From Sphingomonas colocasiae (GTDB taxonomy: Bacteria; Pseudomonadota; Alphaproteobacteria; Sphingomonadales; Sphingomonadaceae): DNA of 64,000 nucleotides. The notes under the pieces are model-generated. The model did no database searches. It worked only from the letters and a program-made list of their open reading frames with translations, and was not told the origin of the DNA. Shown in pieces: positions 60,625-64,000 of the stretch. The stretch covers positions 248,001 to 312,000 of the forward strand of contig NZ_JAINVV010000003.1 in NCBI RefSeq assembly GCF_019880585.1. The letters run 5' to 3'. A program made the translations under genes and the position numbers. The first letter of the stretch is position 1. Each line of letters starts with the position of its first letter.

Positions 60625-62199
60625 ATGGCCGTGACGGGGATCCAGGACGCGCAGACCGGCCAGCCCGCGCCGCCGAGCGAGCGTTATGCCTGGTACATGC
60701 TCAGCGTGCTCGTGCTCGTCTACATGCTCAACTTCATCGATCGCCAGATCCTGAGCATCCTGGCCGAGGACATCAAGCGCGACCTCGATCTCACCGATGC
60801 CGATCTCGGCTTCCTCTACGGCACGGCGTTCGGCGTCTTCTATTCGCTGTTCGGCATTCCGCTCGGGCGGCTGGCGGACAAATGGCATCGCGTCCGGCTG
60901 ATGACCGCCGGTCTCGCCCTGTGGTCCACGATGACCGCGCTTTCGGGTTTCGCGCGCAACGGCCTGCAACTCGCCGCCGCGCGGATCGGCGTGGGCATCG
61001 GCGAGGCCACGGCGAGCCCTTCCGCCTATTCGCTGATCTCCGATTCCTTCCCGCGCGAGAAGCGCGCGACCGCGCTCGCCATCTATTCGGCCGGCCTGTA
61101 TCTGGGCGGCGGCCTGTCGCTGTTCATCGGCGGGCTGATCGTCAAGAACTGGAATCTCGCTTATCCCGATGGCGGGCCGATGGGGCTGGTCGGCTGGCAG
61201 GCGGCGTTCCTGGCGGTGGGACTGCCCGGCCTGCTCGTCGCGCTCTGGGTCTCGACGCTGCGCGAGCCGGTGCGCGGCCTGATCGAAGGCACGGTGACGC
61301 CGCCCGCCGAACGCCCTTTTCGCGATTTCCTGACCGAATTGACGACGATCGTGCCACCGCTGACACTGGTTTATGCAGCATCGCGCGGCGCCAGGGCCTT
61401 TGCCGTCAATCTGGTCGCCGCGATCCTGATCGGCACGATCGCCTGGCGACTGGCGGTGCTGACCACCAGCTGGCAGCAATGGGCGGCGATCGGGCTCGGC
61501 GTCTATGCCGTGTTCAGCTGGGCGACGGCGCTGCGTGCCCGCGATCTGCCGACCTATCGCCTGATCGTCGGCACGCCCGCGTTCATACTCACCGTTGTCG
61601 CCTATGGCCTCAATGCCTTCATCGCCTATGCGATGAGCTTCTGGGCCGCCCCCTATGCGATGCGCGTGCTCGGCGCGCCCGCCGATGAAGCCGGCTTCCT
61701 GATCGGCGGCTCGGGCGCGCTCGGCGGTTTCCTAGGCGTCGTCCTTGGCGGCCGCATCGCCGACCGGCTGCGCCGCACCAATCCGGCCGGACGACTGGCC
61801 GTGGTGATCTTCAGCGCGGTCGCGCCCGTGCCGTTGATGATCCTGGGCTTCACTGCGGAGAGCCTGCCGATCTTCTACGCGATCGTGCTGCCCACCCAGG
61901 CGCTGGCCAGCGCCGCGCTGGGCGCCGCGGCGGCGACAACGCAGGATCTGGTGCTGCCGCGCATGCGCGGCACCGCGACTGCGACCTTCTTCATCGGCAC
62001 GACCTTGCTGGGTCTGGGACTCGGCCCCTATCTGGCGGGCTATGTCTCGACGCTGACCGGCAACCTCGCGACCGGCATGCTTTCGCTGATCGCCACCGTT
62101 CCGGTCGGGCTGGGCGCCGCGATCGCGGCCTACCGCCTGCTGCCCGCCGCCGAAGCCAGCCGGACCGAGCGTGCGCGCGCGGCGGGCGAGGCGATCTGA
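60625..62199 (+). CDS. Spinster-type MFS transporter
   Basis: A 524-residue, 12-helix major facilitator. YMLSVLVLVYMLNFIDRQILSILAEDIKRDLDLTDADLGFLYGTAFGVFYSLFGIPLGRLADKWHRVRLM is the spinster-like N-terminal hallmark, with the RxGVGIGEATASPSAYSLISD motif following. A longer central loop (about residues 230-290) is typical of sphingomonad members. The substrate is unknown; relatives move lipids, sugars or aromatic acids. The start ATG follows GGGGGG. Confidence 0.9.
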   Translation: MAVTGIQDAQTGQPAPPSERYAWYMLSVLVLVYMLNFIDRQILSILAEDIKRDLDLTDADLGFLYGTAFGVFYSLFGIPLGRLADKWHRVRLMTAGLALWSTMTALSGFARNGLQLAAARIGVGIGEATASPSAYSLISDSFPREKRATALAIYSAGLYLGGGLSLFIGGLIVKNWNLAYPDGGPMGLVGWQAAFLAVGLPGLLVALWVSTLREPVRGLIEGTVTPPAERPFRDFLTELTTIVPPLTLVYAASRGARAFAVNLVAAILIGTIAWRLAVLTTSWQQWAAIGLGVYAVFSWATALRARDLPTYRLIVGTPAFILTVVAYGLNAFIAYAMSFWAAPYAMRVLGAPADEAGFLIGGSGALGGFLGVVLGGRIADRLRRTNPAGRLAVVIFSAVAPVPLMILGFTAESLPIFYAIVLPTQALASAALGAAAATTQDLVLPRMRGTATATFFIGTTLLGLGLGPYLAGYVSTLTGNLATGMLSLIATVPVGLGAAIAAYRLLPAAEASRTERARAAGEAI

Positions 62200-62227
62200 G
62201 GAGGCCCTCGCCGCCTTGGATCGCTGC

Positions 62228-62392
62228 CTATGCGATCAGCCCGTAGATCAGGACGAATCCTGCGACATAGGTCATCAGGAACAGCCGAATATCGCTCCCG
62301 AGGCGCGATGGCGGGATGAGTGCCGGAGGCGGGAAACCGCGGCGGATCGAGTGGCCGGCGGCATCATTGGCGAAGGCGATCGCGGGTTCCAT
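62228..62392 (-). CDS. 54-aa membrane mini-protein
   Basis: Minus-strand ATG at 62392, stop TAG at 62228. The product starts MEPAIAFANDAAGHSIRRGF, continues PPPALIPPSRLGSDIRLFLM and ends TYVAGFVLIYGLIA. The C-terminal 20 residues are a likely transmembrane helix; the front is basic and proline-rich. A TTAA-N7-TTTA box and an AT-rich promoter region lie just upstream. It fills the gap between two plus-strand transporter genes. Function unknown. Confidence 0.65.
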   Translation of the reverse strand: MEPAIAFANDAAGHSIRRGFPPPALIPPSRLGSDIRLFLMTYVAGFVLIYGLIA

Positions 62393-62402
62393 GCGCCAAA
62401 AG

Positions 62403-62417
62403 TTAACAAAGCGTTTA
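62403..62417. promoter_or_regulatory. CtrA-like box (TTAA-N7-TTTA)
   Basis: TTAACAAAGCGTTTACC begins at 62403 and closely resembles the alphaproteobacterial CtrA site TTAA-N7-TTAA, with one mismatch. A further GGTTAA lies at about 62439-62444. It is 11 bases upstream of the mini-protein ATG and about 165 upstream of the nucleoside transporter. Confidence 0.45.
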
Positions 62418-62582
62418 CCTTTGAAAAGCGCTAAATAAGGTTAATCGCGCGGCGTACCGCTTTGGGACGCAGGCTGCGGCCCCGGCCCGCACGGTCGAAG
62501 CGCTTGCCTTTCTTCGCATATCGGCAAAGAACAGGGGCAAGATGCAGGGCGACATGCCCGCCTTGGGGGACAATTTCACCGC

Positions 62583-63818
62583 ATGACCAGATTCCTGATC
62601 GGCCTTGCCGGCATTGCCGTCATCCTCGCCATCGCCGTCGCCCTGTCCTCGAACCGCCGCCATATCCGCCTGCGCGTCGTCGGCGCGGCGTTCGCGCTGC
62701 AGGCGACGATCGCGGTGCTCGTGCTCTATGTACCCGCCGGCCGCGCGCTGATCTCCGGCCTGTCGAACGGCGTCTCGCACCTGCTCGGCTATTCGAAGGA
62801 AGGCACCAATTTCATCTTCGGCCCGCTCGCCTCACCCGAAGTGGGCGGCAACAGCTTCGCGATCGCGGCACTGCCGGTGATCATCTTCTTCGCGGCGCTG
62901 ATCTCGATCCTCTATTATCTGAACGTCATGCAGTTCGTCGTGAAATGGATCGGCGGCGGCATCCGCAAGGTGATCGGCATCTCCAAGGTCGAATCGCTGT
63001 GCGCGGCGGCGAACATCTTCGTCGGCCAGAGCGAATCGCCGCTCGTCATCCGGCCCTATCTGGCGAGCCTGACACCGGCGCAGCTCTTCACCGTGATGGC
63101 ATCGGGCATGGCGGGCGTCGCGGGCACCATCCTGGCAGCCTATGCGGCGATGGGGATCAAGATCGACTATCTGCTCGCCGCCAGCTTCATGTCCGCGCCG
63201 GGCGGCATCCTGATGGCCAAGATCATCATGCCCGACAATCCGGCCGACGCCGATATCGAGCCGATCGACTTCGTCGATTCGATCCATGACGAGGAACGCC
63301 CCGCCAACATCATCATGGCCGCCGCGCAGGGCGCGCAGACCGGCGTGAAGCTGGCGGTCGCCGTCGGCGCGATGGTGCTCGCCTTCGTCGCGCTGGTCGC
63401 GCTCGCCAACGGCATATTGGGTGCGGTGGGCGGGTTGTTCGGCCATCCCGAACTGAGCTTCCAGATGCTGCTCGGCTATATCTTCGCCCCCGTCATGTTC
63501 CTGCTCAACGTGCCATGGCACGAGGCGCTGGCCGCCGGCGGACTGTTCGGCGAGAAGATCGTGCTCAACGAATTCGTCTCGTTCATCCATCTCGGCGCGA
63601 CGCAGTCGCAGCTTTCGCCGCTGACCGTCGCGATCGTCACATTTGCGCTGTGCGGCTTCGCCAATTTCAGCTCGATCGCCATCCAGATGGCGGTGACGGG
63701 CAATCTCGCGCCCAATCAGCGCCCGGTGATCGCGCGGCTCGGCATCAAGGCGCTGATCGCCGGCAGCCTCGCCAACCTGATGAGCGCGGCGCTGGCGGGC
63801 ATGCTGATCACGCCGTGA
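62583..63818 (+). CDS. nupC: CNT-family nucleoside transporter
   Basis: A 411-residue membrane protein. IFFAALISILYYLNVMQFVVKWIGGGIRKVIGISKVES, NIFVGQSESPLVI, YAAMGI and NFSSIAIQMAVTGNLAPNQRPVIARLGIKALIAGSLANLMSAALAG are the concentrative nucleoside transporter signatures. GQSESPL and NFSSI line the nucleoside and cation sites. It imports nucleosides with H+ or Na+. Its stop overlaps the GTG of deoC (GTGA), so uptake is coupled to deoxynucleoside breakdown. Confidence 0.93.
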   Translation: MTRFLIGLAGIAVILAIAVALSSNRRHIRLRVVGAAFALQATIAVLVLYVPAGRALISGLSNGVSHLLGYSKEGTNFIFGPLASPEVGGNSFAIAALPVIIFFAALISILYYLNVMQFVVKWIGGGIRKVIGISKVESLCAAANIFVGQSESPLVIRPYLASLTPAQLFTVMASGMAGVAGTILAAYAAMGIKIDYLLAASFMSAPGGILMAKIIMPDNPADADIEPIDFVDSIHDEERPANIIMAAAQGAQTGVKLAVAVGAMVLAFVALVALANGILGAVGGLFGHPELSFQMLLGYIFAPVMFLLNVPWHEALAAGGLFGEKIVLNEFVSFIHLGATQSQLSPLTVAIVTFALCGFANFSSIAIQMAVTGNLAPNQRPVIARLGIKALIAGSLANLMSAALAGMLITP

Positions 63819-64000
63819 CACGCACGGCGGGGCCGTTCGACGCCGCCGCCGTTGCCGCGATCGAGATCGCGCCCGGCGCGATCGACGCGGCGGTCGCGGC
63901 CATTCGGCCCGCCATGGATGCGGATGCCGATCTGCGCCTGGCGGTTTCGTGCATCGATCTGACGACGCTGCGCGGCGACGATACCGAACCGCGCGTCCGC
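63815..64000 (+). CDS. deoC: Deoxyribose-phosphate aldolase, N-terminal part
   Basis: Starts at GTG 63815 and runs off the right edge. The 62 visible residues include LRLAVSCIDLTTLRGDDTEPRVR, which matches the IDLTTLxxDDT motif near the N-terminus of DeoC. The catalytic lysines lie outside the window. The overlap with the nucleoside transporter gene supports a role in nucleoside salvage. Confidence 0.82.
   Translation, partial: MTRTAGPFDAAAVAAIEIAPGAIDAAVAAIRPAMDADADLRLAVSCIDLTTLRGDDTEPRVR

Noticed and set aside
62460-63289. A 275-residue plus-strand frame overlapping the nucleoside transporter
   Set aside because: Out-of-frame, arginine-rich shadow of the nupC-type gene, which has the full set of CNT motifs.

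Overview
The window is high-GC (roughly two thirds G+C), gene-dense bacterial chromosome. The mix of many TonB-dependent receptors, Tat-exported enzymes, opgD/opgH glucan synthesis, a Hsp70-like ATPase, PhoX, Bax-inhibitor-like YccA, ATGA/GTGA start-stop overlaps and palindromic REP-like repeats points to an alphaproteobacterium of the Sphingomonadales (Sphingomonas or a close relative). This is inferred from gene content and style, not from a marker gene. No rRNA, CRISPR array, transposase or integrase was seen. One tRNA (tRNA-Val, TAC) lies at 51.1 kb.

Layout. 1-0.6 kb: the edge of a contractile-injection or phage-tail baseplate operon (spike protein plus PAAR-like tip). 0.7-9.3 kb: housekeeping and secreted enzymes (metallo-beta-lactamase fold, methyltransferase, Hsp70-like protein, S9 peptidase, threonine dehydratase, penicillin-acylase family). 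9.6-15.2 kb: a PAS-GGDEF-EAL protein and the opgD-opgH pair. 15.2-23.7 kb: a Tat-exported class V aminotransferase facing a four-gene operon (TonB receptor, AbgT transporter, CocE/NonD hydrolase, LysR regulator). 23.9-31.5 kb: CapA-like protein, a repeat-packed gap, a TonB-like protein, DUF3142 and tetratricopeptide-like exported proteins, and an orphan KdpDE pair. 31.8-35.3 kb: pal, a small ORF and an MliC-like lipoprotein; an FG-GAP repeat protein and an alpha/beta hydrolase.

35.4-44.1 kb is the most striking region. A kinase-GH4-ChbG-MFS operon on the plus strand meets a TonB receptor-sulfatase operon on the minus strand, with a TetR gene divergent from the receptor. Three copies of a 14-bp palindrome (ideal form CTAGTGATCACTAG) sit only in the promoters of these units. 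I read this as one TetR-controlled regulon for import, desulfation, phosphorylation, deacetylation and cleavage of a (sulfated) amino-sugar oligosaccharide: a chb-like pathway in which an ATP-dependent kinase and a cation symporter stand in for the PTS.

44.2-48.3 kb: a second compact system, with a ModE-type DNA-binding protein, a diheme cytochrome c peroxidase, a small exported protein and a divergent TonB receptor whose promoter carries a ModE-like half-site. 48.4-51 kb: two L,D-transpeptidases and a lipoprotein. 51.1-57.7 kb: tRNA-Val, a winged-helix protein, a phospholipase D and two PH-domain proteins in one operon, and a PhoX-type phosphatase. 57.9-64 kb: glutathione transferase, YccA, ThpR, low-molecular-weight phosphatase, a spinster-type MFS transporter, a 54-aa membrane mini-protein, and the nucleoside operon nupC-deoC, cut by the window end.
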